Below, in pieces: positions 29,233 through 39,121 of a DNA stretch of 48,248 bases (its first letter is position 1; every line of letters starts with the position of its first letter). The DNA is from Bacteroidales bacterium UBA4363 (GTDB lineage Bacteria; Bacteroidota; Bacteroidia; Bacteroidales; Paludibacteraceae). The stretch spans positions 23,029 through 71,276 of the forward strand of contig DGSL01000006.1 in assembly GCA_002393965.1 (NCBI GenBank). The letters are read 5' to 3'. Position numbers and translations under genes: made by a program. Under the pieces are notes generated by a model that was not told the origin of the DNA, made no database searches, and saw only the letters and a list, made by a program, of their open reading frames with translations.

Positions 29233-30879
29233 CTATCGGTCGATACATGGAATTACGTAATCGAGCGATCCGCCAATCATAATGAGGTCAGCTATTTTCT
29301 CACCCTTGACGATTGGATCCAAGGCCGATACAAGGGCCATTGACGGGGAACGGAACTTGATACGGTACGGAGACTTATCGCCATGGCTATTGACGTAGAT
29401 GCCGAAATCACCACGAGCATTCTCCACGCGTTCGAAAAACTCTCCTTCAGGGAGTTTGATGATCGCTTTTGTCTTTGCCTTGTAGTCGCCTTCAGGTATA
29501 TTATCAACAAGTTGTTCAATAATAGCGAGCGACTCGAGGATCTCGTCCAGACGAACATAATAACGTTCAAAGGACCCTCCCACGGTATCGGTCACTTCAT
29601 TGAAATTTACTTTTGAGTAAGCAGCATATGGTTCTATCTTACGCACGTCGTTATGCCATCCGGAAGCACGTCCTGAAGGCCCAGTCACACCGTATGCTAT
29701 TGCAGTTGCTTTGTTCAAGTGTCCCGCGGACGTCATGCGTTGACGAGCAATAGGATTATTGGTAAACAGCGTATGATATTCGCGTAGCATCTTACGCATA
29801 TAAGGCAAGAAGTCCTTCACGCGTTTCTGGAAATTTGGATGAATATCCTGCGATACACCTCCTATCACACTATAACTTGTAAAAAGACGTCCACCCGTAG
29901 TCTCCTCGAAGATATCCATAATCTTTTCGCGATCACGCATGCCATAGATGAAAGCTGTGATGGCACCCATGTCGTTACACATAGAGGCCCAACCCAACAA
30001 GTGGCTTGCAATACGGGTGAGTTCATCAAAAATTGTACGGATATAGACTGCGCGTTCCGGTACTTCCATTTGAAGGGCTTTCTCACACAGCAGGCACATA
30101 CCGTGTCTGTTAATCGCAGCAGAAAGATAGTCGAGACGTTCTGTCAAGTGAAGAATTTGAGGATACGTATATTCCTCACACATCTTCTCAATACCACGGT
30201 GAATATATCCGAAATTCGGGTCAATACGTTGAACTGTTTCCCCTTTCAAAGAGACGCGTAACTGTAACACGCCATGTGTTGAAGGGTGTTGTGGTCCAAA
30301 AGAAACGACGTACTCCTTATCATCGAACAATTGGAATGACGACTCTTTGATTCGTCCGTTCGAGTCTAATTCGAGACGTTCCGAGCGCTCGAAGTCAGCC
30401 ACAGGTTCGTTCTTCAATACGAGAGGATTTGACTCCATATCGTAGTCTTTCCGCAGGGGGTAGCCGACCCAATCCGGTCTCAAGAACAGGCGTCGCATAT
30501 CGGGGTGATTCACAAATCGGATACCGAAATAGTCATATACTTCTCGTTCATAGAGATTTGCGCTGTTCCAGACGTCGGACACGGACAAAAGTTCTGGGCA
30601 TTCCCGTCCATCCGTCCACACGTGAACTACAAGAGGAGTCTGAGCGTATGTTGTCGAGAACAGGCGACATATGATACCGAGTCGTCCTTCATCGTCCACG
30701 CCTATGATATCCTGCAAGTAGTCAAATTGCAAGTCCTTTTCATTGCGAAGCGAAACAGCCAATTCATGCCAATTCTCATTCGGAACCTCGATGGTCAGCA
30801 TTTTCGATTCCTCGTACTCACCCATCATTTTAGCCGATGGACATAGAGTCAAGACCCGTTGCTTCAGATTCTCAATCAT
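29233..30879 (-). CDS. nuoCD: NADH-quinone oxidoreductase fused subunit C/D
   Basis: Peripheral-arm subunit of complex I in which the 30-kDa (NuoC) and 49-kDa (NuoD) parts are one chain of 548 residues. NuoC covers about residues 1-145, with the signature EREVYDYFGIRFVNHPDMRRLFLRP split over two blocks. NuoD follows from about 165 with SFGPQHPSTHGVLQL and FGYIHRGIEKMCE, ending in DPIVKGEKIADLIMIGGSLDYVIPCIDR across its last two blocks. The quinone-site His-Pro-Ser-Thr-His stretch is intact. Fusion of C and D is usual in Bacteroidetes and in E. coli. nuoB ends 41 bases upstream. Confidence 0.95.
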   Translation of the reverse strand: MIENLKQRVLTLCPSAKMMGEYEESKMLTIEVPNENWHELAVSLRNEKDLQFDYLQDIIGVDDEGRLGIICRLFSTTYAQTPLVVHVWTDGRECPELLSVSDVWNSANLYEREVYDYFGIRFVNHPDMRRLFLRPDWVGYPLRKDYDMESNPLVLKNEPVADFERSERLELDSNGRIKESSFQLFDDKEYVVSFGPQHPSTHGVLQLRVSLKGETVQRIDPNFGYIHRGIEKMCEEYTYPQILHLTERLDYLSAAINRHGMCLLCEKALQMEVPERAVYIRTIFDELTRIASHLLGWASMCNDMGAITAFIYGMRDREKIMDIFEETTGGRLFTSYSVIGGVSQDIHPNFQKRVKDFLPYMRKMLREYHTLFTNNPIARQRMTSAGHLNKATAIAYGVTGPSGRASGWHNDVRKIEPYAAYSKVNFNEVTDTVGGSFERYYVRLDEILESLAIIEQLVDNIPEGDYKAKTKAIIKLPEGEFFERVENARGDFGIYVNSHGDKSPYRIKFRSPSMALVSALDPIVKGEKIADLIMIGGSLDYVIPCIDR

Positions 30880-30920
30880 ATCTCTTAGTTGAATGGATTC
30901 TTAGATATTAGTTATATGCA

Positions 30921-31547
30921 TCAGGCTCCCTTTTCCTTCTTTGCTTTACGTGCGATATCGGCGAGAGGAACAATCTCCTTCACCTCCAGACGTTTCGTTG
31001 AAAAATAGTTCTCTAGTTTTATTTTACGTGCGAGTTGCATCATTCCATAGAGGACAGCATCGGGACGTGGCGGGCAACCTGGGATATAGACATCAACAGG
31101 AATCACGTCATTTACGCCTTTGACGACAGAATAGGACTTCTGGAAAGGACCTCCAGTAGAGGCGCACCCTCCCATTGCGATAACATATTTTGGTTCTGCC
31201 ATTTGGTCATAAAGGCGTTTCAAAACAGGAGCCATTTTTTTGACAATTGTTCCACTCACGAAAATCACATCAGCCTGGCGTGGAGAATTTCGGGTCACTT
31301 CCCATCCAAATCGAGCAAAATCTGCGCGTGCAGCTGCAGTACACATAAACTCAATAGCGCAGCATGATGTACCGAACGTTAAAGGCCATACGGAATTAGA
31401 GTGCCCCCAATTAAGCAGATCCGATAATTTCGACACAACAACATTTGTTCCTGCCTTTCGTAATTCCTCGATATATTGTTCGAGATATTCGTTATCCTTG
31501 AACTCCTCAAGAGGAATATTCTTGATATCAATATTTTTTATTTCCAT
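30921..31547 (-). CDS. nuoB: NADH-quinone oxidoreductase subunit B
   Basis: Carries the terminal [4Fe-4S] cluster N2 that reduces quinone. I start it at the ATG at 31545-31547 ([10 protein letters not shown]), which overlaps the last ten bases of nuoA and gives 208 residues. The open frame continues upstream into nuoA but that part has no NuoB character. All four ligands are present: Cys62-Cys63 in [11 protein letters not shown], Cys128 in MGGCASTGG and Cys158 in [10 protein letters not shown]. The overlap with nuoA suggests coupled translation. Confidence 0.95.
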   Translation of the reverse strand: MEIKNIDIKNIPLEEFKDNEYLEQYIEELRKAGTNVVVSKLSDLLNWGHSNSVWPLTFGTSCCAIEFMCTAAARADFARFGWEVTRNSPRQADVIFVSGTIVKKMAPVLKRLYDQMAEPKYVIAMGGCASTGGPFQKSYSVVKGVNDVIPVDVYIPGCPPRPDAVLYGMMQLARKIKLENYFSTKRLEVKEIVPLADIARKAKKEKGA

Positions 31548-31888
31548 TCCAAAGCTCCTTTCTTCCAAGCATAGGCAAGGCCCAGTGCAAGAATTACAAT
31601 AAAGAGACCTACCACGATGAGTCCTTGCATTCCCATTCCTTTCATCACGACAGCCCACGGGAACAGATAGATTGTTTCCACGTCAAACATCAAGAAGAGA
31701 ATAGCAAACAGATAGTAACCGACACGAAACGGCATCCATGTACCTCCGCGTGTCAAGACACCGCATTCGTAAGGTTCACCCTTCTGCTCGTTCTTCGTAC
31801 GGGGAGCTACAATCAGCGCAATCACGCTACCCGCAACGACCAGCACTACCGCCGTAGCAAGTGCTGTCAAAAGAAATCCTTCGTTCAT
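31538..31888 (-). CDS. nuoA: NADH-quinone oxidoreductase subunit A
   Basis: Small membrane subunit of complex I, 116 residues, three helices. Family motifs: [11 protein letters not shown] with the loop Cys near the quinone site, [25 protein letters not shown] across two blocks, and a final helix ending in [12 protein letters not shown]. It is the first gene of the operon, with a promoter about 80 bases upstream, and overlaps nuoB by ten bases. Confidence 0.94.
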   Translation of the reverse strand: MNEGFLLTALATAVVLVVAGSVIALIVAPRTKNEQKGEPYECGVLTRGGTWMPFRVGYYLFAILFLMFDVETIYLFPWAVVMKGMGMQGLIVVGLFIVILALGLAYAWKKGALEWK

Positions 31889-31969
31889 ATACGATTCATA
31901 AATTCATTATGCTCTTTCACAATGCCTTTGCATCTCAAAGAACACTTCTTGCAATAAAAAAATCGGTGG

Positions 31970-32006
31970 CAAAGATAGGAAAGATAACACATAAAAAAAA
32001 CACAAA
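31970..32006 (-). promoter_or_regulatory. Promoter of the nuo operon
   Basis: On the minus strand TATCTTTG (complement of 31970-31977) is preceded by TTTG (complement of 32003-32006) with a spacer of 25 bases, longer than usual. The start point would be near 31964, giving a leader of about 75 bases before nuoA. The A-rich block between the boxes is typical of strong Bacteroidetes promoters. Confidence 0.5.
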
Positions 32007-32321
32007 AAAAATATAAAAAACACACACAAAACGAAATGAGGGATTTGTATCGCAGAATTCGAATCCCTACGGGTAAACGCCCATTTTAAAATTGTATGTT
32101 TAGGAGAATCGACAAAGATCCGCTTCCTTTTTTATGTCAATCGGATGAAGAAGGAGATGCGAAAAACAGAGGCAAGCAAGAACCTCATTCCATCGCTTTA
32201 CTTTTATATAAAACTTTATTTAATTTATGAGAAGGACACAAAACGGAATAAGATATGAATGGAATGAAGCCAAATGGAATTGTCATCTGGTTTCGAATCT
32301 TCCTTATGAAATCTCATCAGA

Positions 32322-32355
32322 TTGATTTTCTTACCGATATTTTTTGTATAACTTT
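32322..32355 (+). promoter_or_regulatory. Promoter of the aminotransferase gene
   Basis: TAACTTTG at 32348-32355 matches the TAnnTTTG -7 box. TTGA at 32322-32325 is a partial -33 box, 22 bases upstream. The start point would be near 32361, leaving a leader of about 80 bases. Confidence 0.5.
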
Positions 32356-32440
32356 GTGCAATTTTGTATTCAGCCTTGTTCCTATGAATCTAGGACGAAG
32401 ACTATGCAACAAGACGAACCAAAGTCTATTTAAGTAAAAA

Positions 32441-33640
32441 ATGCCTAAAATTTCAAGTCGCGGCATCGAAATGCCAGCCTCCCCTATCCGCAAACTTGTA
32501 CCCTTCTCTGATTCAGCGAAAGCACGTGGTCTGAAAGTTTATCATCTAAATATCGGTCAGCCGGACCTTCCGACACCTAAGGTTGCTTTGGATGCCATTC
32601 GTGGCATTCAACGAAAGGTATTGGAATATTCTCCTTCGATGGGTATTCGTTCGTACCGAGAGAAGTTGGTCGGTTACTATGCGAAGTACAACATTAACGT
32701 TGGAGCAGACGACATCATCATCACGACAGGAGGTAGTGAGGCGGTCTTATTTGCATTCCTGGCCTGTTTGAATCCAGGCGACGAGATTATAGTACCAGAG
32801 CCTGCCTATGCTAATTACATGGCCTTTGCCATTTCAGCAGGAGCGGTTATTCGAACGGTACCATCGTCTATTGAAGAAGGATTTGCATTACCAAAGATTG
32901 AAAAATTCGAAGAACTGATCAACTCACGAACGAAGGGTATCATGATCTGCAACCCAAACAACCCGACAGGATATCTTTATACCCGCAAAGAGATGAATCA
33001 GATTCGTGATTTGGTACAGAAATACGATCTCTATCTGTTTTCTGACGAGGTCTATCGAGAATACATTTATACATCATCGCCATACATCTCTGCCTGTCAT
33101 CTAGTTGGTATTGAGGACAATGTCGTACTCATCGACTCCGTATCGAAACGTTATTCGGAATGCGGAATCCGTATTGGAGCACTGATTACCAAAAACAAGG
33201 AATTGCAAAAGACCATTAACAAATTCTGTCAGGCGCGTCTTTCGCCGCCTCTGATAGGTCAGATTGCAGCCGAGGCCTCCTTAAATGTAGATGAGGGATA
33301 TCTGCGAGACACTTATGACGAATTTGTAGAGCGTCGAAAAGTTCTCATTGACGGATTGAACCGTATCCCTGGAGTCTATTCACCGATTCCAATGGGAGCA
33401 TTCTATACCATGGCGAAACTTCCCGTGGACGATTCTGATGAATTCTGCAAATGGTGTCTGAACGAATTCGAGTATGAGGGTCAGACTATTTTCCTCTCGC
33501 CTGGTTCGGGATTCTATACGACTCCTGGATTAGGTAAGAATCAGGTTCGTATTGCATATGCCATCAACAAGGAAGACATCAGCAAAGCGTTGACCGTACT
33601 TCAGAAAGCGTTAGAAGCCTATCCTGGCAGGACGCTCTGA
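32441..33640 (+). CDS. Pyridoxal-phosphate aminotransferase, class I/II (aspartate aminotransferase-like)
   Basis: This 399-residue cytoplasmic fold-type I aminotransferase has the PLP lysine in DSVSKRYSECGIRIG (Lys236), the NPNNPTG motif that stacks on the cofactor, and FSDEVYREY with the PLP-nitrogen Asp. The N-terminus contains NIGQPDLPTP, and the arginine that binds the substrate carboxylate lies near the end (NQVRIAYA). The family includes aspartate, alanine and methionine-pathway enzymes, so the amino donor is not settled. It leads a + strand run with the LolC/E-type permease, which starts 37 bases later. Confidence 0.9.
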   Translation: MPKISSRGIEMPASPIRKLVPFSDSAKARGLKVYHLNIGQPDLPTPKVALDAIRGIQRKVLEYSPSMGIRSYREKLVGYYAKYNINVGADDIIITTGGSEAVLFAFLACLNPGDEIIVPEPAYANYMAFAISAGAVIRTVPSSIEEGFALPKIEKFEELINSRTKGIMICNPNNPTGYLYTRKEMNQIRDLVQKYDLYLFSDEVYREYIYTSSPYISACHLVGIEDNVVLIDSVSKRYSECGIRIGALITKNKELQKTINKFCQARLSPPLIGQIAAEASLNVDEGYLRDTYDEFVERRKVLIDGLNRIPGVYSPIPMGAFYTMAKLPVDDSDEFCKWCLNEFEYEGQTIFLSPGSGFYTTPGLGKNQVRIAYAINKEDISKALTVLQKALEAYPGRTL

Positions 33641-33677
33641 GTCCGACACTTCCATTATCTGCCATTAGAAGTATATT

Positions 33678-34967
33678 GTGAATTTAGAGTTCTTCATAGC
33701 AAGACGACTGCAGCGATGGCGGAGCGGAGAACAGGCTCTCTCGCGACCAGCCGTTCGTATTGCCACGGCGGGCATTGCCATCGGAGTTGCAGTGATGCTG
33801 TCATCGGTAGCCATCGTCTTTGGGTTCAAGAACGAGATTCGCAACAAAGTAGTCGGATTCGGTTCTCACATTCAGATTGCGAACTACGATGACAACCGTT
33901 CGTTCGAGACCCGTCCCATCCAAGCGTCAGACTCACTTCTTTCTGAGCTCCGTTCCGTCCCCAACGTCCGTCATGCCCAACGATTTGCCACAAAGCCAGG
34001 AATCATCAAGACGGGTACGGAAGTACAGGGTGTCATTTTAAAAGGCATTGATGCGGACTTTGACTGGAACTTTTACCGTCCCAATCTTATCAAAGGAGAT
34101 ACGTTGACATTGTCATCAAAGTCATCAGAAGCGATTGATACCATAACAGACATACTACCTCCACCTCCATCACGAGAAGCTCTCATTTCGAAATACCTTT
34201 CAGACCTATTGCAACTGGATATAGGAGATGAATTTCTGATTTACTTTGTCAGTGAGGACAATATCCGAGCACGGAAACTGAAAGTCAATGGCATTTACAG
34301 TACGCACTTCACCGAATATGACCGTCAGTTTATACTATCGGACATCCGAAATGTACAACAATTAAACAACTGGACAGAGGATCAGGCTTCTGGCATAGAA
34401 GTTCTGGTCCATAATTACGACAGGCTTGAAGAAACGACAGACGAACTCTATTTCAAGGTCAGCCATCGTCTTCAGACAGATGGCAGTGCACTATTGCCAC
34501 AAAATATTGAGCAATTAAAGCCAGAAATATTCTCTTGGTTAGAGATGCTTGACATAAACGTCATCATCATCCTTGTACTAATGCTCATTGTTGCCGGTAT
34601 CAATATGATATCGGGATTATTGATTCTTATTTTAGAACGAACCAATATGATTGGAATTCTCAAGGCATTGGGATCCCGTAACTGGTCCATTCGCAAGATA
34701 TTCCTCTTTCAGGCATCATTCCTCATTCTGCGCGGTTTGGTTATCGGCAACCTAATCGGTTTGACGCTTATCCTTGTACAGCACTACACGCACATCATTC
34801 CCCTTGATGCAGACACCTACTATGTCTCCTACGTACCTATGGATCTGAATCTTCTGCATATACTCGCCATCAATGCTGGTACGTTCCTGATTTCCGTACT
34901 GATGTTGATACTTCCTTCCTATATTATCAGTCGTATCTCTCCTGCTCGATCCATTCATTTTGAATAG
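33678..34967 (+). CDS. ABC transporter permease of the LolC/LolE (FtsX-like) family
   Basis: This 429-residue inner-membrane protein has the LolC/E layout: one helix near the N-terminus (about 27-49), a large periplasmic domain, then three C-terminal helices (about 290-315, 340-370 and 395-420). FtsX-domain motifs are GINMISGLLILILERTNMIGILKALG split over two blocks and IRKIFLFQASFLILRG. It uses a GTG start at 33678 (MNLEFFIARRL), which is the usual N-terminus for the family, with AGAAG upstream. LolC/E proteins work with the ATPase LolD to release lipoproteins from the inner membrane. No ATPase gene is adjacent, so the partner must be encoded elsewhere. Confidence 0.88.
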   Translation: MNLEFFIARRLQRWRSGEQALSRPAVRIATAGIAIGVAVMLSSVAIVFGFKNEIRNKVVGFGSHIQIANYDDNRSFETRPIQASDSLLSELRSVPNVRHAQRFATKPGIIKTGTEVQGVILKGIDADFDWNFYRPNLIKGDTLTLSSKSSEAIDTITDILPPPPSREALISKYLSDLLQLDIGDEFLIYFVSEDNIRARKLKVNGIYSTHFTEYDRQFILSDIRNVQQLNNWTEDQASGIEVLVHNYDRLEETTDELYFKVSHRLQTDGSALLPQNIEQLKPEIFSWLEMLDINVIIILVLMLIVAGINMISGLLILILERTNMIGILKALGSRNWSIRKIFLFQASFLILRGLVIGNLIGLTLILVQHYTHIIPLDADTYYVSYVPMDLNLLHILAINAGTFLISVLMLILPSYIISRISPARSIHFE

Positions 34968-35003
34968 AGAAAAACTCCATAGAAAACCACAACCCATTAC
35001 GCA

Positions 35004-37229
35004 ATGATACGCAAAACTCTTTCCTTTTTTACGTTCTCCGTTCTATCTATCTTCAGTACGCAGGCACAACTTACCTACGACTACTATGGAGACGGACGTA
35101 GTCCGATTGACGAAATTGAGGACACGGTATTGGCTCATCAGTTGCCCAAAGCGGACTCCTACTTTTTCATCCGCAACATAGGCAAAAAGCCACAATTAGA
35201 TCTTTCAGACTCGACGCAGACCACCGCGGAATGGCGAGAGTTAGCGGAATGGTACTACAACATGCGTGACTACACCCATGCGGAGACGGCCTACACCTAC
35301 TTCATCAACACTGATCGAGCCACGCACAAGGACCTATACAACTATGTTCTCACTCTCAAAGCGTTGGGTCGTCATGAAGACATACGTCCCTACATGAAAC
35401 GCATCAAAGAGAAGCGTCCTGATGACTTACGTTCCCGCAGTTACTATCTCACGTGGGACAAGTTGGCAGAATACCAGAAGCCGTCCTCTGAGTACCGTAT
35501 TGACATCATGAATATCAACTCCAGATCCAATCTCTATTGTCCCTCTTTCTTTTACAAAAAGCAGGTCACGTTGTTGCTATCAAAAAATACGGTTGGAAAG
35601 ATTGGAAAGACCAAAATTAAAGAAGCGACCATCGCACCCAACGTTGATTTGATAAAGGTTAAGGGATGGAAATCCAAAGGATGGGATCGAAAATACATGA
35701 ATGGACCATTGTGTTTTATCAAGAACGGCAAAATGGCAGCCGTTTCGTCTGTGGACTATAAATGGCCTGACGAGAATGACATGTACCATCCACAGCTTTA
35801 CTTCACCCAGGTGAAACACCGTCAGTGGCAAGAGCCACAACCATTCGAGTGGAACGACACGACCAATCGATACAGTGTAGCCCATCCATCCATGAACAAA
35901 CAGGGCACCATGCTCTTTTTTGCCTCTGATATGCCAGGTGGGTTTGGTGGATCGGACATTTATGTCAGTTACAAAGTAGGCAAGAGATGGACAAAACCCG
36001 AGAATCTCGGGGACAAGATCAACACTGAGGGCAATGAAATGTTCCCGTTCTATGACAACACCACCGGTTATCTGTACTTTTCGTCCGACGGTCACAATGG
36101 GTTAGGTGGTCTAGACATCTATGAAGCTGAGATGATGGACTCCTGCACATGCAGTTATGTAGTTCGCAACCTTGGTTCTCCTGTCAACTCCATCAGTGAT
36201 GACTACGGATTCATATTCAACAAGAAACACACAAACGGATATTTTTCCAGCAACCGTATTGAAGGAAAGGGAGGCGAAGACACGTGGAAATTCATCTACG
36301 TATCGAAAAAGAATCCTCGGGAACGGAACAAGAACCGATTCGAGCCAAAGAGCAAGAATGCTATGGCATCCCCATCTGCATATATCATTGGAGAAGTCAC
36401 TGACCCTGTTGATGTCACGTTAACTGTCTATAACACTGGAGGACGGGATGTCATTCCAAATGCGGAAGTTGAAGTGAGTGGTTATCGCATGCTGACCGAT
36501 GAAAATGGAGAAGTCACCTTCACGGTCAACCGCAATACGGGAAATACCATGGATGTTGAAGCGCTCGGTTATCTTCACCGGACCAAGAAATACCGTGTAC
36601 GAGATGAGGACATCAGCGACACCATACAATTACCAGTTGCATATGGTCAACATTTCATATTGAAAAATATCTATTATGACTTTGACCGCAGTGACATTCT
36701 ACCTGAATCAGCCAAGGAGCTTGACCTTCTGGCAAACTTTCTGAAAGCCAATCCTGAGTTAACTGCGGAACTCAGCAGTCATACAGATTCACGCGGAGAC
36801 GATGACTACAACCTCAAGCTCTCGCAAGAGCGTGCAGATGCAGCTGTGCTCTATCTGATATCCAAGGGAATTGACGAATCTCGTGTTACTGCTGTTGGTT
36901 ATGGAGAGAAGAAGTTGCTCAACAAGTGTGCGAATGGGGTAGATTGTCCCGAAGAGATGCATCGACAGAATCGTCGGACCGAAATCTTCATACCGAAAGT
37001 CGGCAAAGCAAAGAATATCCGTCAAACCAAGGGAAAATATTCCGCTCCAGGACGCACGTCCCGACCATCATCAAGAGCAGAGGAAAGCGGAGAGGCGGAC
37101 GAACTGGAGAAAGCGTATGACAAGCGGTCGCATAACAGCAGTAGCATACGAACAAAAGTACGCAAAGACGGCTCTACTGTCACAAAAAATGCAGACGGCA
37201 CGACCACTGAAACGTACACACTATATTGA
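35004..37229 (+). CDS. OmpA-family protein with TPR, PD40 and carboxypeptidase-regulatory-like domains
   Basis: This 741-residue envelope protein has a signal peptide (cut near STQAQ), a TPR-like helical segment (about 65-150), a PD40/WD40-like beta-propeller (about 230-420, with repeated FFASDMPGGFGGSDIYVS-type blades), a carboxypeptidase-regulatory-like domain (about 475-550) and an OmpA C-terminal peptidoglycan-binding domain (about 560-675). The OmpA part has YYDFDRSDILPES, SSHTDSRGDDDYNLKLSQ and QNRRTEI, with a Cys pair in CANGVDC. A Ser/Lys/Thr-rich tail follows. The order matches PorE of the type IX secretion system in Porphyromonas, except that no lipobox is present. I call it OmpA-family and treat PorE as a hypothesis. 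Confidence 0.87.
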   Translation: MIRKTLSFFTFSVLSIFSTQAQLTYDYYGDGRSPIDEIEDTVLAHQLPKADSYFFIRNIGKKPQLDLSDSTQTTAEWRELAEWYYNMRDYTHAETAYTYFINTDRATHKDLYNYVLTLKALGRHEDIRPYMKRIKEKRPDDLRSRSYYLTWDKLAEYQKPSSEYRIDIMNINSRSNLYCPSFFYKKQVTLLLSKNTVGKIGKTKIKEATIAPNVDLIKVKGWKSKGWDRKYMNGPLCFIKNGKMAAVSSVDYKWPDENDMYHPQLYFTQVKHRQWQEPQPFEWNDTTNRYSVAHPSMNKQGTMLFFASDMPGGFGGSDIYVSYKVGKRWTKPENLGDKINTEGNEMFPFYDNTTGYLYFSSDGHNGLGGLDIYEAEMMDSCTCSYVVRNLGSPVNSISDDYGFIFNKKHTNGYFSSNRIEGKGGEDTWKFIYVSKKNPRERNKNRFEPKSKNAMASPSAYIIGEVTDPVDVTLTVYNTGGRDVIPNAEVEVSGYRMLTDENGEVTFTVNRNTGNTMDVEALGYLHRTKKYRVRDEDISDTIQLPVAYGQHFILKNIYYDFDRSDILPESAKELDLLANFLKANPELTAELSSHTDSRGDDDYNLKLSQERADAAVLYLISKGIDESRVTAVGYGEKKLLNKCANGVDCPEEMHRQNRRTEIFIPKVGKAKNIRQTKGKYSAPGRTSRPSSRAEESGEADELEKAYDKRSHNSSSIRTKVRKDGSTVTKNADGTTTETYTLY

Positions 37230-37374
37230 TTCTTAAGAAAGAGGAGAACCTTCTTAAAAAAATAACGGATAAAGACTGACAATCAGAATATTTCCGTAAC
37301 TTTATACGTGTTGTATGATGTCAAGTTATGACATCACATCTCATTGAAACAGGACATAATAAATTCATACCGCT

Positions 37375-38922
37375 ATGTTTACACAGAACGAAGGACTCTA
37401 CATTGCGCACAGCGCGAAAGGCCCTATCAGCATTACGGGCAAGATGGTCAATCGACATGGACTTATTGCCGGTGCTACAGGAACCGGCAAGACCGTCACA
37501 TTACAAGTTCTTGCTGAAAGTTTCTGCCAGGCAGGCATACCATGCTTCATGGCGGACATGAAGGGCGATCTTTCCGGCATCAGCCAACCAGGTCAATCAT
37601 CCGCTTTCATTGAGAAGCGTCAAGCCGAGTTCGGTCTTACTGATCCTGTTTTTCAGGCCTGTCCTGTTCGCTTCTTCGATGTATTTGGGGAACAAGGGCA
37701 TCCCATGCGTTCCACCATCAGTAATATGGGTCCTCAGTTGCTTTCACGTCTGCTGAACCTAAATGAGACGCAGAGTGGCATTCTCAATATTGTGTTCCGC
37801 ATTGCTGATGACAAAGGACTACTATTGATTGACCTGAAAGACCTCCGGTCAATGTTGGATTATGTCAGTCGTAATGCATCCTCATTCTCCTCGCAGTACG
37901 GGAATATCACCACGCCGAGTATCGGAGCCATTCAGCGTGCGCTCCTTGCGTTGGAGAATCAAGGTGCGAACCTTTTCTTTGGGGAGCCCTCCTTTGACAT
38001 CCACGATTTATTGAAGACACAGAACGGCAAGGGTATCATGAATGTTCTTGCAGCAGATCGTCTGATGTTGCAACCCCAATTATATTCCACATTCCTTCTT
38101 TGGCTCTTATCGGAACTCTATTCACAGCTACCTGAAGTTGGAGACCGCGACTTACCGAAGTTAGTTTTCTTTTTTGACGAAGCGCATATGCTCTTTGACA
38201 ACACCTCAAAGGCGATGGTAGATAAGGTCGAGCAGGTCATCCGACTCATACGCAGTAAAGGTGTCGGTATTTACTTTGTCACACAGAACCCGACTGATAT
38301 TCCTGAGAGCATTCTCGGACAACTTGGAAACCGCATACAGCATGCACTCCGAGCATTCACGCCAAAGGACCAGAAAGCTGTCCGAGCTGCGGCAGAGACC
38401 TTCCGTTCCAACGCAGACTTCAAGACAGAGGATGCCATACAAAATCTTGAGACGGGCGAGGCTCTTGTTTCCGTATTGGACGAGAAGGGAGCTCCGACAG
38501 TCGTTGAGCGTGCCCGAATTCTCTTTCCGCTCAGTCAGATTGGTGCCATTACTTCGGATCAGCGTCAGCGTCTTATCCAGAACTCTGATCTTGCCGGCAA
38601 GTATGATCAAGCGGTTGATCGTGAGAGTGCATTTGAAGTTCTGTTGAAGGAATCCGAAAATTCTGAAGACGTTGTGAACGACAAAAAAGAGGCCACAGGG
38701 AATAGCAAAAAGAAAAGCCTTCTTGCTCGAATCGGAAAAGCTATTTTTACCGCCATCACCGCTTCTATTGCCACGATGCTTGGTACTTTTGTTTCCAACA
38801 AGATATCAGGTAAGAAGAGTCGTACAACAACGAGAGGGATGGCTGGAAGGGTTGCGAAAAATGCCACTGCGGCAGCCACGAGGCAGATCACTCGTGATAT
38901 CCTTGGCAACCTAATCAAGTAG
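37375..38922 (+). CDS. HerA-like ATPase of the DUF853 (YjgR) family
   Basis: This 515-residue P-loop ATPase has Walker [13 protein letters not shown] near residue 35, Walker [11 protein letters not shown] near 265, and the [10 protein letters not shown] sensor region. It starts like DUF853 proteins, with an N-terminal [10 protein letters not shown] segment and [12 protein letters not shown] in the middle. The last 90 residues are Lys-rich, with a hydrophobic stretch ([17 protein letters not shown]) that is absent from the short HerA core. HerA relatives pump or unwind DNA, but the role of DUF853 members is not established. The gene is 145 bases after the OmpA-family gene; a near-match -7 box, TAACTTTA, lies at 37297-37304. 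Confidence 0.88.
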   Translation: MFTQNEGLYIAHSAKGPISITGKMVNRHGLIAGATGTGKTVTLQVLAESFCQAGIPCFMADMKGDLSGISQPGQSSAFIEKRQAEFGLTDPVFQACPVRFFDVFGEQGHPMRSTISNMGPQLLSRLLNLNETQSGILNIVFRIADDKGLLLIDLKDLRSMLDYVSRNASSFSSQYGNITTPSIGAIQRALLALENQGANLFFGEPSFDIHDLLKTQNGKGIMNVLAADRLMLQPQLYSTFLLWLLSELYSQLPEVGDRDLPKLVFFFDEAHMLFDNTSKAMVDKVEQVIRLIRSKGVGIYFVTQNPTDIPESILGQLGNRIQHALRAFTPKDQKAVRAAAETFRSNADFKTEDAIQNLETGEALVSVLDEKGAPTVVERARILFPLSQIGAITSDQRQRLIQNSDLAGKYDQAVDRESAFEVLLKESENSEDVVNDKKEATGNSKKKSLLARIGKAIFTAITASIATMLGTFVSNKISGKKSRTTTRGMAGRVAKNATAAATRQITRDILGNLIK

Positions 38923-39056
38923 TATTCTGTATTACTCCTCTCCTACCGCTTTCCATAAGTAAATCAGAAGAACAGACAGAAGTAAGCGCTGTTCACCTCA
39001 AAAATACATTCTTTTTCATTTTTCCATCGCAATATGACTTGTGATGGGTAAAACAC

Positions 39057-39105
39057 AAAAACAGAAATGCCGAGATACGTTTTACGTATCTCGGCATTTC
39101 TGTTT
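39057..39105. terminator. Perfect 23-bp hairpin between converging genes
   Basis: Arms 39057-39079 and 39083-39105 are exact complements around a three-base TTT loop. The outer part is AAAACAG/CTGTTTT, so a T run ends the arm on either strand. It separates the HerA-like gene (+) from the winged-helix gene (-) and should terminate both. Confidence 0.8.
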
Positions 39106-39121
39106 TGTCCGGTAATAGAAA

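Larger units (their letters stand above)
31889..32440. other. Intergenic region between divergent nuo operon and aminotransferase
   Basis: This 552-base stretch has no convincing gene. It holds one promoter for each side, a strongly A-rich block (31990-32036), and an imperfect 9-bp hairpin at 32039-32068. A frame at 32255-32437 (60 codons) shows no recognisable protein and overlaps the aminotransferase promoter. Confidence 0.6.

Noticed and set aside
31548..31658. N-terminal extension of nuoB by 37 codons
   Set aside because: It runs through the end of nuoA in another frame and the NuoB family begins near the ATG at 31547.
32039..32068. A tRNA-like TTCGAATCCC segment in the nuo/aminotransferase intergenic region
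   Set aside because: The flanking bases cannot form a five-pair T stem around the loop, and no acceptor or anticodon arm is found; only an imperfect hairpin remains.
32255..32437. A 60-codon frame before the aminotransferase
   Set aside because: It crosses the aminotransferase promoter, has no recognisable domain and no start signal.
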